Shown: positions 46,603 to 56,139, numbered from the stretch's first letter. The stretch: 64,000 nucleotides of DNA from Rhodococcus sp. P1Y (GCF_003641205.1 NZ_CP032762.1:3224001-3288000); one strand, 5' to 3'. Notes: generated from the letters alone by a model not told the origin. Program-made: numbers and translations.

Positions 46603-47766
46603 GTGACCGTCTCAGTCGGACTGGGAATGCCGGCGCCGCCGGTTCCCGTACTAGCTCCTCGCCGTAAGACCCGTCAACTGCAGGTCGGCACCGTCGGTGT
46701 CGGCAGCGAGCACCCGATCTCGGTGCAGTCGATGACCACCACCAAGACCCACGACATCAACGCCACCCTGCAGCAGATCGCAGAGCTGACGGCCTCGGGT
46801 TGCGACATCGTGCGTGTGGCGTGCCCCACCCAAGACGATGCGGATGCGCTGTCGATCATCGCCAAGAAGAGTCAGATCCCGGTCATCGCAGACATCCATT
46901 TCCAGCCCAAGTACATTTTCGCCGCGATCGACGCAGGTTGCGCTGCTGTTCGCGTGAATCCGGGGAACATCAAGGAATTCGACGGCCGAGTCAAAGAGGT
47001 CGCGAAGGCCGCAGGCGACGCCAATATCCCTATCCGTATCGGAGTCAACGCCGGTTCACTGGACAAGCGGATGATGGACAAGTACGGCAAAGCCACACCG
47101 GAAGCGCTGGTGGAGTCGGCGTTGTGGGAGGCCGGACTGTTCGAGGAGCACGGCTTCGGCGACATCAAGATCTCGGTGAAGCACAACGATCCGGTCGTCA
47201 TGGTCGCCGCATACGAGCAGCTAGCCGCTCAGTGCGACTACCCCCTCCACCTGGGAGTGACCGAGGCGGGCCCCGCTTTCCAAGGCACCATCAAGTCGGC
47301 GGTCGCGTTCGGCGCTCTGTTGTCCAAAGGCATCGGCGACACGATTCGTGTGTCGTTGTCCGCGCCTCCCGCCGAGGAGATCAAGGTGGGCAACCAGATC
47401 CTTCAATCGCTGAACTTGCGCCCGCGCAAGCTCGAGATCGTCTCCTGCCCGTCGTGCGGACGCGCTCAGGTCGACGTCTACACGCTGGCGGACGAGGTAA
47501 CGGCCGGTCTCGAAGGTATGGAGATCCCACTGCGCGTTGCCGTGATGGGGTGCGTTGTCAACGGACCCGGTGAGGCCCGCGATGCGGACCTCGGCGTGGC
47601 GTCTGGCAACGGTAAGGGGCAGATCTTCGTGAAGGGAAAAGTCATCAAGACCGTCCCGGAAGCGCAGATCGTCGAGACGCTGATCGAGGAAGCGATGCGT
47701 ATCGCGGAAGAGTTCGAGAACGAGGAGAGTGCGGGGGCCGGATCGCCGGTTGTCACGGTCAGTTGA
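46603..47766 (+). CDS. ispG: 4-hydroxy-3-methylbut-2-enyl diphosphate synthase
   Basis: The 387-residue iron-sulphur enzyme performs the penultimate step of the MEP pathway. GTG 46603 is preceded by GAAGGCAACGAA. The TIM barrel has [17 protein letters not shown] and [11 protein letters not shown]. The 4Fe-4S ligands are in [10 protein letters not shown] and [10 protein letters not shown]. The tail [19 protein letters not shown] extends beyond the core. It follows rip1 by 38 bp. Confidence 0.97.
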   Translation: MTVSVGLGMPAPPVPVLAPRRKTRQLQVGTVGVGSEHPISVQSMTTTKTHDINATLQQIAELTASGCDIVRVACPTQDDADALSIIAKKSQIPVIADIHFQPKYIFAAIDAGCAAVRVNPGNIKEFDGRVKEVAKAAGDANIPIRIGVNAGSLDKRMMDKYGKATPEALVESALWEAGLFEEHGFGDIKISVKHNDPVVMVAAYEQLAAQCDYPLHLGVTEAGPAFQGTIKSAVAFGALLSKGIGDTIRVSLSAPPAEEIKVGNQILQSLNLRPRKLEIVSCPSCGRAQVDVYTLADEVTAGLEGMEIPLRVAVMGCVVNGPGEARDADLGVASGNGKGQIFVKGKVIKTVPEAQIVETLIEEAMRIAEEFENEESAGAGSPVVTVS

Positions 47767-47857
47767 GCACGTGTGGGACTGAACGTCACACACGACCGTG
47801 CAAATCTGGCAATCTATCTTCATGACGGTGGACGCGTTGGTCGGGAGGTGACCCAAG

Positions 47858-48694
47858 GTGCTCAAACTCCTCGGCGCTAAGCCACTGAGCGGCAAGGACA
47901 CGTCCAACGTCCTCCGCGTTCTCGACGCGGATCCCATCGCAACGTGCATGATCGCGGCGCGAGTACAGGAGTCCGGTCTCGACCCGCGTTCGTTTCACGG
48001 TGAGATGTGGAGCCGCGGTGGTCCGGAAGAATCGTTGTGCTTCTACGGAGCCAACCTGGTTCCGCTCCTCGGATCCGTCGACGATCTGCGTTCGTTCGCC
48101 GATCGTGCGTGCCGTGGTCCCAGGATGTGTTCATCCCTCGTGGGCCGCGCCGAACTGACCCTGCCCCTGTGGGAAATGCTCGAACCCGACTGGGGTGCTG
48201 CAAGAGAACTACGCAGTGAGCAACCACTGTTGGCCACATCGCAGCTGTCGGTATTTCCGCCCGATCCAGGCGTACGGCTCGTGCGGTCCGACGAGCTCGA
48301 CGTGTATCTCACTGCAGCGATTGCGATGTTCATCGAAGAAGTCGGTGTCGATCCGCGCGCCAACGACGGGGGCCGCGGGTACCGACGAAGAATCGCCGGC
48401 CTCATTGCCGCTGGGCGGGCGTGGGCCCGGTTCGAGGACGGCCAGGTCGTCTACAAGGCCGAGATCGGCTCGCAGTCTGCCACCGTGGGGCAGATACAAG
48501 GGGTGTGGGTTCATCCGCTGTACCGCGGCCACGGCGTCGGTTCGGCGGGAACGGCCACGGTCGTCGACGCAGTAGTTCGGTCGGGCCGTATCGCGAGTCT
48601 CTACGTCAACAGTTTCAATCTGCCTGCTCGCCGTGCGTACGCGCGAATCGGGCTGAGTCAAGTGGCGACGTTCGCCACAGTCCTGTTGGACTGA
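47858..48694 (+). CDS. GNAT acetyltransferase with DUF4081 N-terminal domain
   Basis: The 278-residue protein starts at GTG 47858 with GGGAGG about 8 nt upstream. The N-terminal half (VLDADPIATCMIAARVQ) matches the DUF4081 region of actinobacterial GNATs such as Rv2867c. The C-terminal GNAT fold has GQIQGVWVHPLYRGHGVGSAGTATVV, the acetyl-CoA loop, and SLYVNSFNLPARRAYARIG. The substrate is unknown; the place after ispG is conserved. Confidence 0.9.
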   Translation: MLKLLGAKPLSGKDTSNVLRVLDADPIATCMIAARVQESGLDPRSFHGEMWSRGGPEESLCFYGANLVPLLGSVDDLRSFADRACRGPRMCSSLVGRAELTLPLWEMLEPDWGAARELRSEQPLLATSQLSVFPPDPGVRLVRSDELDVYLTAAIAMFIEEVGVDPRANDGGRGYRRRIAGLIAAGRAWARFEDGQVVYKAEIGSQSATVGQIQGVWVHPLYRGHGVGSAGTATVVDAVVRSGRIASLYVNSFNLPARRAYARIGLSQVATFATVLLD

Positions 48695-48744
48695 CTGCGA
48701 TTCGCTGACCGCGGTTGTCGTGTGGGCGAACTACGATGAGCGCG

Positions 48745-50556
48745 ATGAGATCGAAGGATGTACGGACGCCGCTTCGTTTCGCCGCCGCCGTGTTGGTGGC
48801 CGTCGTGTCCGTCGGCTCCGTTGCAGCCTGCACCCCGAGCCCGGACGGTCCCGAACCCGCTGCGCAGGCATTTCTAGCCGCGTTCTCCAGCCGCGACATC
48901 GATACGGCGTCCGCCGCTACCGATCGGCCCGACAACGCGTCGGCCGCCCTGACCGATGCGTGGGACAACCTGCAAGCCGAATCTTTGGACGCGGCAACAA
49001 CTTCGGTGCGTGTGAATGGTGACACTGCCACTGTGGGGTACACCTACAGCTGGCATCTGCCGAGGGACCGCGTCTGGACCTATGACGGTGAGTTGCAGAT
49101 GGGTCGCGCCGACGGGCAGTGGGGTGTGCGGTGGACCTCGACCGACATCCATCCCGGTCTCGGCGACACTCAGACGATGGCACTTCGTTCGACGGCACCG
49201 CCGCGTGCTCGTGTCAACGAAAGATCCGGATCCGACGTGCTCGTGCCCGGTGTGGTGCATCGAGTCAAGATCGACGCCGAGGAGTCGGACAGTGTCGTGT
49301 CCTCGGCAACTTCGCTCGCGCGGATCCTCGCGCCCTTCGATTCGAGCATTTCGGCGCAGAGCATCGTCGAATCTGCCACCTCCACCGACGGTGACTACCC
49401 CGTGGCCCTCCTGCGAGACGAGGATTACCAAGCGGTCGCAGCTCCGCTCGCAGCGTTGTCCGGGGTCACGGTCTCCGACGAATCCGACTTGATCTCGACC
49501 GACCGAACGTTTGCGCCGGACCTCGTGTCGCAGGTGAAGAAGGCCGTCATCGAAGAAGTCGACGGCAAGGCGGGGTGGAGTGTTGTCACCGTGAACCGCA
49601 ACGGTGTGGACATCGACGTGCTGACCGATACGCCTCCCCAGCCAGCTCCCTCCTTCTCCATCAGCCTCGATCGGTACGTTCAGGTCGCTGCGCAGAACGC
49701 CGTCGACGCCAGGACCGAGCAGGCGATGATGGTGGTGATTCAACCGTCGACAGGGGCGGTGCTCGCGGTGGCTCAGAACGTGGAGGCCGATCGCGACGGG
49801 CCGGTCGCGTCGGCCGGCCTCTATCCGCCGGGATCGACGTTCAAGATCATCACTGCGGGCGCGGCGATCTCGAACGGACTCGCTGGGCCCGACACCACGG
49901 TCCCGTGCCCGGGCCGCATCGAGATCGGGGAACGAAGCATCCCGAACTACAACGAGTTCTCACTCGGCAACGTGTCGATGGGAACGGCGTTCACACGTTC
50001 GTGCAATACCTCGTTTGCGAAACTCGCCAGTGAGATGCCCGCCGACGCTTTGACCGTCGCGGCGTCCCAGTTCGGTGTGGGGCCCGAGTACGACGTCGTC
50101 GGTCTACCGACCGATTCGGGCTCGGTACCTCCCGCGGAGGAACTGGTGCAGCGCACGGAGGACGGATTCGGGCAGGGCAAGGTCGTCGTCTCGACGTTCG
50201 GCATGGCGCTCGCCGCCGCGACCGTGGCGCACGGGTCGACGCCCGTGCCGAACCTGATCGTCGGGCGCGAGACCACGATCGAAGGAGACCACCCGGTCAT
50301 CGAGCCCGCCATGGTCGACGGTCTCCGCGGAATGATGCGCTCGGTGGTCACCAGTGGGACCGCCGAAAGGATCGCCGATCAAGGCGAGGTGTACGGAAAG
50401 ACCGGCGAAGCCGAAGTGGAAGGCGGGTCGCACGCGTGGTTCGTGGGCTATCGCGGTGACCTCGCATTCGCGACCCTGGTCGTCCGCGGTGGCAGCTCCG
50501 ACAATGCAGTGGCGGTCACCCGGCAGATGTTCGAGCAGCTGCCGGAAGGCTACTAG
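48745..50556 (+). CDS. Penicillin-binding lipoprotein (class B transpeptidase)
   Basis: From ATG 48745 the protein has 603 residues; ATG 48736 is an alternative. The signal peptide ends in a lipobox with Cys29 (SVAAC). An NTF2-like MecA_N-type domain (about 35-145) and a PBP dimerisation domain precede the transpeptidase domain. Active-site motifs are Ser364-Thr-Phe-Lys367, Ser419-Cys-Asn and Lys552-Thr-Gly. All are canonical, so it should be an active DD-transpeptidase that binds beta-lactams. It corresponds in place to Rv2864c. It converges on the LuxR gene. Confidence 0.93.
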   Translation: MRSKDVRTPLRFAAAVLVAVVSVGSVAACTPSPDGPEPAAQAFLAAFSSRDIDTASAATDRPDNASAALTDAWDNLQAESLDAATTSVRVNGDTATVGYTYSWHLPRDRVWTYDGELQMGRADGQWGVRWTSTDIHPGLGDTQTMALRSTAPPRARVNERSGSDVLVPGVVHRVKIDAEESDSVVSSATSLARILAPFDSSISAQSIVESATSTDGDYPVALLRDEDYQAVAAPLAALSGVTVSDESDLISTDRTFAPDLVSQVKKAVIEEVDGKAGWSVVTVNRNGVDIDVLTDTPPQPAPSFSISLDRYVQVAAQNAVDARTEQAMMVVIQPSTGAVLAVAQNVEADRDGPVASAGLYPPGSTFKIITAGAAISNGLAGPDTTVPCPGRIEIGERSIPNYNEFSLGNVSMGTAFTRSCNTSFAKLASEMPADALTVAASQFGVGPEYDVVGLPTDSGSVPPAEELVQRTEDGFGQGKVVVSTFGMALAAATVAHGSTPVPNLIVGRETTIEGDHPVIEPAMVDGLRGMMRSVVTSGTAERIADQGEVYGKTGEAEVEGGSHAWFVGYRGDLAFATLVVRGGSSDNAVAVTRQMFEQLPEGY

Positions 50557-50563
50557 GGTCAGG

Positions 50564-51436
50564 TCAGGGAAGGAGTCCCGATTTGCGTGCCATGACGACG
50601 GCCTCGTGACGGGTACGCGCTCCCGTCTTGGCCATGGCGCTGCGCAGGTAGGACTTCACGGTTTCAGGTTTCAGCGAGAGTCGCACGGCCGCTTGCGCGT
50701 TGGTGCAGCCGAGGGCGACCTGAGCCAGAACGTCGAGCTCGCGAGCAGTGAGAGCGACTGCGTCGACCCCACCTGGCGGGCGCAACGCACGCGCAATCCG
50801 GTCGGACAGCCGTGCCAGCTTCGTCGCCAGTACTTCGTCGGCAGCGCCGGCGGCGAGAGTTCTCACATCGGCATGCACTTCACGCAACATCTCCGTTGCC
50901 GCAGCCGAAGTGGAATCGAGCGGTCGGGCATCGAGCAGTCCGACTCGTCGGTCGACTTCGTCGCGGACGGCGATCTCCTGTGAGAGGCGCTTGGACGCGC
51001 GAACCATCGTGTCCGAGACTCGGTCACCGATCGGCCCGCGTTCTCGCACTGCCGCGTACATCACTGCGCGTGACGTACCGGCAACCACAACCGGCACAGC
51101 CAGGATCGAGTGAAGGCCTTCGCCGAGAACAGGTCCGTCGTAATCGTGGGTGATGTACTGCGAGCTGCGATAGTCGCTCACGGCGGCGGGTTGTCGTTGA
51201 TCCATGACACGCCCTCCGAGGCCGGACCGACTCGGGATGATCAAGCCGTCGAGCCCGCGCGTTCTGGTGCCGTGCAGAACGCTCAGGCACAGGGTGTTTC
51301 CTTCGGTCACTTCGCCGCCGAAGACTACGGAAATGCCCGACGACTTCATCACGTGGCGTAGCTCGGCGCGCAGCGCGTCCCCATCTCGAGGTCGTAGAAG
51401 ACCGTCTCGAGGTCGAGGACGTTCGCTTCGGCTCAC
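50564..51436 (-). CDS. GAF-LuxR family transcriptional regulator
   Basis: The 290-residue protein starts at GTG 51436 with GAGGAG 8 nt upstream. A GAF-like sensor domain covers about 25-155 (SGISVVFGGEVTEGNTL to AVPVVVAGTSRAVMYAAV). A helical linker follows. The C-terminal LuxR helix-turn-helix (LTARELDVLAQVALGCTNAQAAVRLSLKPETVKSYLRSAMAKTGA) is intact. The effector is unknown. It diverges from map, with 133 bp between. Confidence 0.92.
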   Translation of the reverse strand: MSRSERPRPRDGLLRPRDGDALRAELRHVMKSSGISVVFGGEVTEGNTLCLSVLHGTRTRGLDGLIIPSRSGLGGRVMDQRQPAAVSDYRSSQYITHDYDGPVLGEGLHSILAVPVVVAGTSRAVMYAAVRERGPIGDRVSDTMVRASKRLSQEIAVRDEVDRRVGLLDARPLDSTSAAATEMLREVHADVRTLAAGAADEVLATKLARLSDRIARALRPPGGVDAVALTARELDVLAQVALGCTNAQAAVRLSLKPETVKSYLRSAMAKTGARTRHEAVVMARKSGLLP

Positions 51437-51556
51437 GGTTCTACTCCTCTTCTGTGACTGTGATCCGAATCATAGAGTGCCCTTCGGTCCTCGTGCGTGC
51501 GTCGGGTCCCGTGACGTCTGCGTGCACACGAGCGACGGCGTTCGGTGATCACCGAC

Positions 51557-51562
51557 TACGCT
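51557..51562 (+). promoter_or_regulatory. Candidate -10 element of map
   Basis: TACGCT is followed by 7 nt and the map ATG at 51570, with no ribosome binding site between. It suggests a leaderless mRNA. Confidence 0.5.
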
Positions 51563-51569
51563 GGTCGGC

Positions 51570-52445
51570 ATGTCTGTGACCGCCGACCGCAAGCCCCGTC
51601 GCCCCCTAGTTCCAGGCGTCGTATCGCCCGTACGCGCTGTGCCGAAGTCGATCGAGCGCCCCGAGTACGCGTGGAAGTCGACGGCGAACGAAGGCCACGA
51701 GCCGTGGGTTCAGAGCCCCGAGGTCATCGAGAAGATGCGTGTTGCCTCGAAGATCGCGGCGAGGGCTCTGCAGGAAGCGGGAAAGGCGGTCGCGCCGGGG
51801 GTCACGACCGATGAACTCGATCGCATTGCGCACGAGTACATGATCGACAACGGTGCGTACCCGTCGACACTGGGCTACAAGGGGTTCACCAAGTCGTGCT
51901 GCACCTCGCTCAACGAGGTCATCTGCCACGGCATCCCGGATTCGACGGTCATCGAGGACGGTGACATCGTCAACATCGACGTCACCGCGTACATCGACGG
52001 TGTGCACGGTGACACCAACGCGACATTCCTCGCGGGCGACGTATCGGAGGAGGCCCGGCTGCTCGTCGAGCGCACACACGAGGCGACGATGCGCGCGATC
52101 AAGGCCGTCAAACCGGGCCGCGCGCTCAATGTCATCGGAAGGGTCATCCAGTCGTACGCTCATCGGTTCGGGTACGGGGTGGTCGAGGACTTCACCGGCC
52201 ACGGTATCGGCACGACTTTTCACAATGGTCTTGTCGTCCTCCACTACGACCAGCCGTCGGTGGAGACGATCATCGAACCGGGAATGACGTTCACGATCGA
52301 ACCGATGATCAATCTCGGCGGCATCGAAGCCGAGATGTGGGACGACGGGTGGACGGTCGTCACCCACGATCGGAAATGGACTGCGCAGTTCGAGCACACG
52401 CTCGTTGTCACCGAGACCGGCAGCGAGATCCTCACCCTCCCATGA
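51570..52445 (+). CDS. map: Methionine aminopeptidase, type Ic
   Basis: The 291-residue enzyme removes the initiator Met from new proteins. The N-terminal extension of about 45 residues has PxxP-like segments ([17 protein letters not shown]), typical of the actinobacterial long form (MapB, Rv2861c). The metal ligands are the two Asp in [20 protein letters not shown], His of GHGIGTTFH, Glu of [10 protein letters not shown] and Glu of QFEHTLVV. Its TGA overlaps the first ATG of the repeat ladder downstream. Confidence 0.97.
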   Translation: MSVTADRKPRRPLVPGVVSPVRAVPKSIERPEYAWKSTANEGHEPWVQSPEVIEKMRVASKIAARALQEAGKAVAPGVTTDELDRIAHEYMIDNGAYPSTLGYKGFTKSCCTSLNEVICHGIPDSTVIEDGDIVNIDVTAYIDGVHGDTNATFLAGDVSEEARLLVERTHEATMRAIKAVKPGRALNVIGRVIQSYAHRFGYGVVEDFTGHGIGTTFHNGLVVLHYDQPSVETIIEPGMTFTIEPMINLGGIEAEMWDDGWTVVTHDRKWTAQFEHTLVVTETGSEILTLP

Positions 52446-52480
52446 GCGGAGCCTGCGGAGTGAATTCAGTTATGTCATGA
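52442..52480 (+). CDS. Micro-ORF 1 of the map-cobQ ladder (12 residues)
   Basis: ATG 52442 overlaps the map TGA and opens [12 protein letters not shown], ending in a TGA whose TGA overlaps the next ATG. GCGGAG in the unit could act as ribosome binding site for the following frame. Translation is unproven; the frame may be an incidental product of the repeat. Confidence 0.3.
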   Translation: MSGACGVNSVMS

Positions 52481-52515
52481 GCGGAGCCTGCGGAGTGAAT
52501 CCGGTTTTGTCATGA
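52477..52515 (+). CDS. Micro-ORF 2 of the map-cobQ ladder (12 residues)
   Basis: [12 protein letters not shown], differing from the first peptide at two positions (Ser to Pro, Met to Leu). ATG overlaps the stop of micro-ORF 1 and TGA overlaps the start of micro-ORF 3. Unproven. Confidence 0.3.
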   Translation: MSGACGVNPVLS

Positions 52516-52553
52516 GCGGAGCCTGCGGAGTGAATCCGGTGCATATGTCATGA
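52512..52553 (+). CDS. Micro-ORF 3 of the map-cobQ ladder (13 residues)
   Basis: [13 protein letters not shown]. Its TGA overlaps the ATG of cobQ at 52550. A 3-bp insertion relative to the other units keeps the frame and the overlap. Unproven as a translated product. Confidence 0.3.
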   Translation: MSGACGVNPVHMS

Positions 52554-54049
52554 GCGGAGCGCTTCTCGTCGCAGGTACGACGTCGGATGCGGGCAAGAGT
52601 GTGCTGGTTGCCGGGTTGTGCCGGATGCTTCACCGGCGGGGTGTTGCGGTGGCGCCGTTCAAGGCCCAGAACATGTCCAACAATTCGGTGGTCACCCTCG
52701 ACGGTGGGGAGATCGGTCGCGCGCAGGCGTTGCAGGCGAGGGCGTGTGGTCTCGAACCGAGCGTTCGATTCAATCCTGTGCTGCTCAAACCAGGAAGCGA
52801 TCGTACGTCGCAGCTGGTGGTGCGGGGACGAGCGGTAGCTCAGGTGTCCGCGACGAACTACATCGAACACCGCCGAGCGCTACGGGCGGTGGTGGCCGAG
52901 GAGCTGGCGTCGCTGCGCGAGGATTTCGATGTGGTGATCTGCGAGGGAGCGGGTTCCCCGGCCGAGATCAATCTTCGTGCAACCGATCTCGCAAACATGG
53001 GTTTGGCAACCGCGGCGTCGCTTCCGGTGATCATCGTCGGCGACATCGATCGTGGGGGAGTCCTCGCGCACCTCTACGGAACGGTCGCAGTGCTGTCGCC
53101 GGACGATCAAGCGTTGATCAAAGGCTTCGTGATCAACAAGTTCAGAGGGGACCCGTCCCTGCTGGCGCCCGGTCTCGTCGATCTCGAAAAGCTCACCGGT
53201 AGGCCGACTTTCGGCGTCATCCCGTTCTCGGACGAGCTGTGGATGGACGCAGAGGATTCGCTCGGAACCACCGCGGACACAGCGGTGGGCAGGCCCGGCC
53301 GCCCCGTCGGGTCACAATGGTTGCGAGTTGCAGCAATTCGGTTGCCCCGGATATCGAACACAACGGACGTCGAGGCGCTGGCGTGCGAGCCCGGGGTCTC
53401 GGTGAACTGGGTGACCGAGCCGTCGAGACTCACCGATGCGGACCTCGTCGTAATCCCGGGTAGCAAGGCGACGGTGTCGGATCTGCAGTGGCTCAGGCGA
53501 ACCGGCCTTGCCGACGCCATCGTCGATCGCGTCCACGAAGGCAGGCCGGTGCTCGGAGTGTGCGGCGGATATCAGATGCTGGGTCGGTCGATAACCGACG
53601 GGATCGAATCCGACACCGAGTCGGCGCCAGGATTGGGTGTCCTCGACCTCGACGTCGAATTCGGGCCGGAGAAGGTGCTGGCGCAGGTCGAGGGGTCGTC
53701 TTCGCTGTTCTCCGACGTCGACGCATCGGGATACGAGATTCACCACGGGCGTGTGGTCCGCAACGGTGACCCGCCATTGTTGAGACATGCAGACGGTAGG
53801 GACGAGGGCAGTGCCCGTGACTGCGTTGTCGGTACTCACTGGCACGGACTGCTCGAATCGGATGCGTTCCGACGAGAACTACTTCGGTGGGCTGCCGACC
53901 ATGCGGGGCGTCGCGGGTTCGAGGTCTCGATCGATACCTCGGTTCGAGCGATGCGCGAGCAGCAACTCGACCTTCTAGCCGACCTGGTGGAGGACAACCT
54001 CGACATCGACACCGTGCTCGAGGTGATCGAGCGCGGCGTCGACGTGTGA
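52550..54049 (+). CDS. cobQ: Cobyric acid synthase
   Basis: The 499-residue amidotransferase makes four side-chain amides on adenosylcobyrinic diamide. The N-terminal ATP-binding domain starts [17 protein letters not shown] (P-loop near 8-16) and includes [12 protein letters not shown] and [12 protein letters not shown]. The C-terminal glutaminase has the nucleophile Cys in [12 protein letters not shown] and the His of [10 protein letters not shown]. The start is coupled to the repeat ladder. Other cobalamin genes are about 7.5 kb away at the window end. It converges on the permease gene. Confidence 0.96.
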   Translation: MSGALLVAGTTSDAGKSVLVAGLCRMLHRRGVAVAPFKAQNMSNNSVVTLDGGEIGRAQALQARACGLEPSVRFNPVLLKPGSDRTSQLVVRGRAVAQVSATNYIEHRRALRAVVAEELASLREDFDVVICEGAGSPAEINLRATDLANMGLATAASLPVIIVGDIDRGGVLAHLYGTVAVLSPDDQALIKGFVINKFRGDPSLLAPGLVDLEKLTGRPTFGVIPFSDELWMDAEDSLGTTADTAVGRPGRPVGSQWLRVAAIRLPRISNTTDVEALACEPGVSVNWVTEPSRLTDADLVVIPGSKATVSDLQWLRRTGLADAIVDRVHEGRPVLGVCGGYQMLGRSITDGIESDTESAPGLGVLDLDVEFGPEKVLAQVEGSSSLFSDVDASGYEIHHGRVVRNGDPPLLRHADGRDEGSARDCVVGTHWHGLLESDAFRRELLRWAADHAGRRGFEVSIDTSVRAMREQQLDLLADLVEDNLDIDTVLEVIERGVDV

Positions 54050-54059
54050 GAGATACCGA

Positions 54060-54755
54060 TCACGGAGTGGCTCGGCGCAATCCGACCCACCCTGCCGTCG
54101 CGAACAACGCGGCCAATGCGAGTGGTATGACGCCCAGCAGGACAACCGACGGAGTATCGACGAAGAAGCGACCAACCGCTGGCCACCACTGCTGCCAGGT
54201 GACGAGGATCGCGCCGCCGCCGAACAGTACGATCGCCACAACGCTGATCGTGAGGAAGCCCGTCACCCGGTAGCGCTGGTAGGCAACACCGATGAACAAG
54301 CCGATCGCAGCGACGAGCAACAGAGTGGTGAAGATCCCGAGCCACTGCAATGCGGGGGTATCGGTCGCGTAGCGAACGACTCCGAACATTCGCAATTTGA
54401 TGCCGAACCCGCTGGTAGCCACTTCGACGACGGACATCACGTACACCAGGGTCGCCAGGAACGCCGATTGGACGATGCCGACCAATGCAGTCGCGGTGAA
54501 GAATTCCCGTCTGCTGACGGAAATGCCCATTGCGAACGGAAATGTTTGAGTCACGGCCTGAAGATAGAAGCCGACAGCGAAGCCGTACATCGAGAACACA
54601 GCACCGGTGAAGTTGAACTCGGCGTCGGTTGTCGGTATCACCGCAAAGATCGTGTAGCTGATGACGAAAGCGATGACGAGCACTCCGATCGGCCAACCGA
54701 TGATCAGTGGCCACGCGACGGTATGCAGTCTGGCGACGTCCAGTGTGCGTTTCAC
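54060..54755 (-). CDS. ABC transporter permease
   Basis: The 231-residue membrane protein has six hydrophobic segments, for example WPLIIGWPIGVLVIAFVISY near the N-terminus and VVLLGVIPLALAALFATAGWVGL at the end. The segment MGISVSRREFFTATAL is a coupling-helix-like region found in small exporters of the ABC-2 type. It overlaps the ATPase gene by 4 bp, so both belong to one transporter. Substrate unknown. Confidence 0.85.
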   Translation of the reverse strand: MKRTLDVARLHTVAWPLIIGWPIGVLVIAFVISYTIFAVIPTTDAEFNFTGAVFSMYGFAVGFYLQAVTQTFPFAMGISVSRREFFTATALVGIVQSAFLATLVYVMSVVEVATSGFGIKLRMFGVVRYATDTPALQWLGIFTTLLLVAAIGLFIGVAYQRYRVTGFLTISVVAIVLFGGGAILVTWQQWWPAVGRFFVDTPSVVLLGVIPLALAALFATAGWVGLRRATP

Positions 54756-55651
54756 GCTACTGTCTCCTTGCTGATGAGTTCCGTGGTGTTACGAATGACC
54801 AACTGCTGCAGTGACAGTGGCTCGGTGTCGAGTCCGAGCGATTGTGCGCGGGCTCGCTCGTCGGGAGACAGCCGTGCGTCGACGCTGACACGAGACACGG
54901 AGCCGAGAGCGTCCCGATGTAGGACCTTTCGTCCCGCTACGAATGTATCGACATGATCGGAGGCGCCGGATACGACGAATCCGCGGTCGCGGAGATCGTC
55001 TGCTTCCGAGTCGATGATGATCCGACCCCGATCGATCAGGATCACGTGTTCGATGAGATCGCTGACCTCGTCGATCAGATGTGTCGACAGGACCACCGTG
55101 CGCGGGTTCTCGGCGTAGTCGGCCAGCAACCTGTCGTAGAACATATGCCGGGCAACCGCATCCAGCCCGAGGTATGGCTCGTCGAAGAAGGTGAGCGGTG
55201 CACGTGCGGCCAGACCGATCACGATGCCCAGAGCCGACGTCATGCCGCGGGAGAGCTTTTTGACCTTCCGTCCCTCGGGTAGGTCGAAATCACGAATGAG
55301 CTCCGAGGCGAACTCCTGGTCCCAATGGGGGAGGAGCCTCGCGGCACAGGAGATCACATGACGAACTTTGAAATCGTCCGGATATTTCTGGCTTTCCTTC
55401 ACGAAGCAGATGTTTGCGAGTGCGGAACTGTTCTCGTATGGCCGTTGGCCGAATACTTGGATCTCCCCGGCAGATTGGAGGCTCTGGGCGGTCAGCATCT
55501 GCATGACGGTGGTCTTGCCGGCGCCGTTTCGACCGAGGAGTCCGTAGATCGTGTTGGCCTTGAGATCGAAGCTGGCGTCGTCGACCGCGGTGAAGTCGCC
55601 GTACGTCTTTGTCAGGTTTCTGGCCGTAGCGATGACCGGGGCGTCGTTCAT
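54752..55651 (-). CDS. ABC transporter ATP-binding protein
   Basis: The 299-residue ATPase starts at ATG 55651 with GGGAGG 7 nt upstream; the long frame beyond covers the regulator gene. Walker A is GRNGAGKTT near 41, the signature is LSRGMTSALGI (a degenerate LSGGQ), Walker B is LTFFDEPYLGLD, and the switch His is in LSTHLIDE. A C-terminal extension of about 80 residues follows the core. It resembles YtrB-type exporters. It overlaps the regulator gene by 4 bp. Confidence 0.9.
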   Translation of the reverse strand: MNDAPVIATARNLTKTYGDFTAVDDASFDLKANTIYGLLGRNGAGKTTVMQMLTAQSLQSAGEIQVFGQRPYENSSALANICFVKESQKYPDDFKVRHVISCAARLLPHWDQEFASELIRDFDLPEGRKVKKLSRGMTSALGIVIGLAARAPLTFFDEPYLGLDAVARHMFYDRLLADYAENPRTVVLSTHLIDEVSDLIEHVILIDRGRIIIDSEADDLRDRGFVVSGASDHVDTFVAGRKVLHRDALGSVSRVSVDARLSPDERARAQSLGLDTEPLSLQQLVIRNTTELISKETVA

Positions 55652-56022
55652 GGTGCTACCTCCCATTTGTCGAGCATGGTCTTGAGTTCGTCGACGCTCA
55701 TTCCGAGCTTTCCTGCCTCGGTGATCAGGGGTTCGATGTACTGCCGCGCGAAATCGTCGCGGCGGCGGAAGCGGAGTGCGTCCTGCGCGCCCGAGGTGAC
55801 GAACATTCCGATGCCTCGTTTCTTGTAGAGAATTCCGTCGGCGACGAGTTTCGCCAGACCCTTGCCTGCGGTTGCCGGGTTGATGCGGTGGAAGGCCGCC
55901 AGCTCGTTCGTCGAGGGCACCTGGCTCTCCTCGGCGAAGGTGCCGTCGATGATCGAATTCTCGATCATCTCGGCAATCTGGACGAAGAGCGGCCGGCCCT
56001 CGTCCATCAGCGCAAGCCCCAT
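55648..56022 (-). CDS. GntR-family (YtrA-type) regulator
   Basis: The 124-residue protein has the short YtrA form: a winged helix-turn-helix (PLFVQIAEMIENSIIDGTFAEESQVPSTNELAAFHRINPATAGKGLAKLVADGILYKKRGIGMFVT) and a small helical tail without a ligand domain. It is first in the regulator-ATPase-permease operon. The start is ATG 56022, or ATG 56007. A near-perfect inverted repeat 19-42 bp upstream is the likely operator, suggesting autorepression lifted by envelope stress or an antibiotic, as known for ytr operons. Confidence 0.92.
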   Translation of the reverse strand: MGLALMDEGRPLFVQIAEMIENSIIDGTFAEESQVPSTNELAAFHRINPATAGKGLAKLVADGILYKKRGIGMFVTSGAQDALRFRRRDDFARQYIEPLITEAGKLGMSVDELKTMLDKWEVAP

Positions 56023-56040
56023 GTGCTTGGTTGGTCAACT

Positions 56041-56064
56041 GGTTCGTTACTCATGTAATGAACC
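56041..56064 (-). promoter_or_regulatory. Inverted-repeat operator of the GntR regulator
   Basis: GGTTCGTTAC-TCAT-GTAATGAACC: two 10-bp arms with one mismatch and a 4-bp spacer. It ends 19 bp before the regulator start and lies in the divergent gap with the hydrolase-like gene. Its form fits a dimeric GntR operator. Confidence 0.75.
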
Positions 56065-56126
56065 ATAGAACCAAAGTGTTCTCTGCGCAATGCCTCGCAG
56101 TCATTCGCGCGAGTCGGGACGTGCAG

Positions 56127-56132
56127 TAGCGT
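56127..56132 (+). promoter_or_regulatory. Candidate -10 element of the hydrolase-like gene
   Basis: TAGCGT lies 7 nt before the ATG at 56140, in the divergent gap with the GntR gene. This spacing suggests a leaderless transcript. Confidence 0.4.
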
Positions 56133-56139
56133 CGTATGC

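Larger units (their letters stand above)
52441..52549 (+). repeat. Three tandem 35-38 bp repeats between map and cobQ
   Basis: Each unit opens CATGAGCGGAGCCTGC and continues GGAGTGAAT. Units start at 52441, 52476 and 52511; the third is 3 bp longer. The first 24 bases after the C are identical in all three. The cobQ start (ATGAGCGGAGC) repeats the first 11 bases. Each unit is a complete short reading frame with TGA overlapping the next ATG. Confidence 0.95.
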
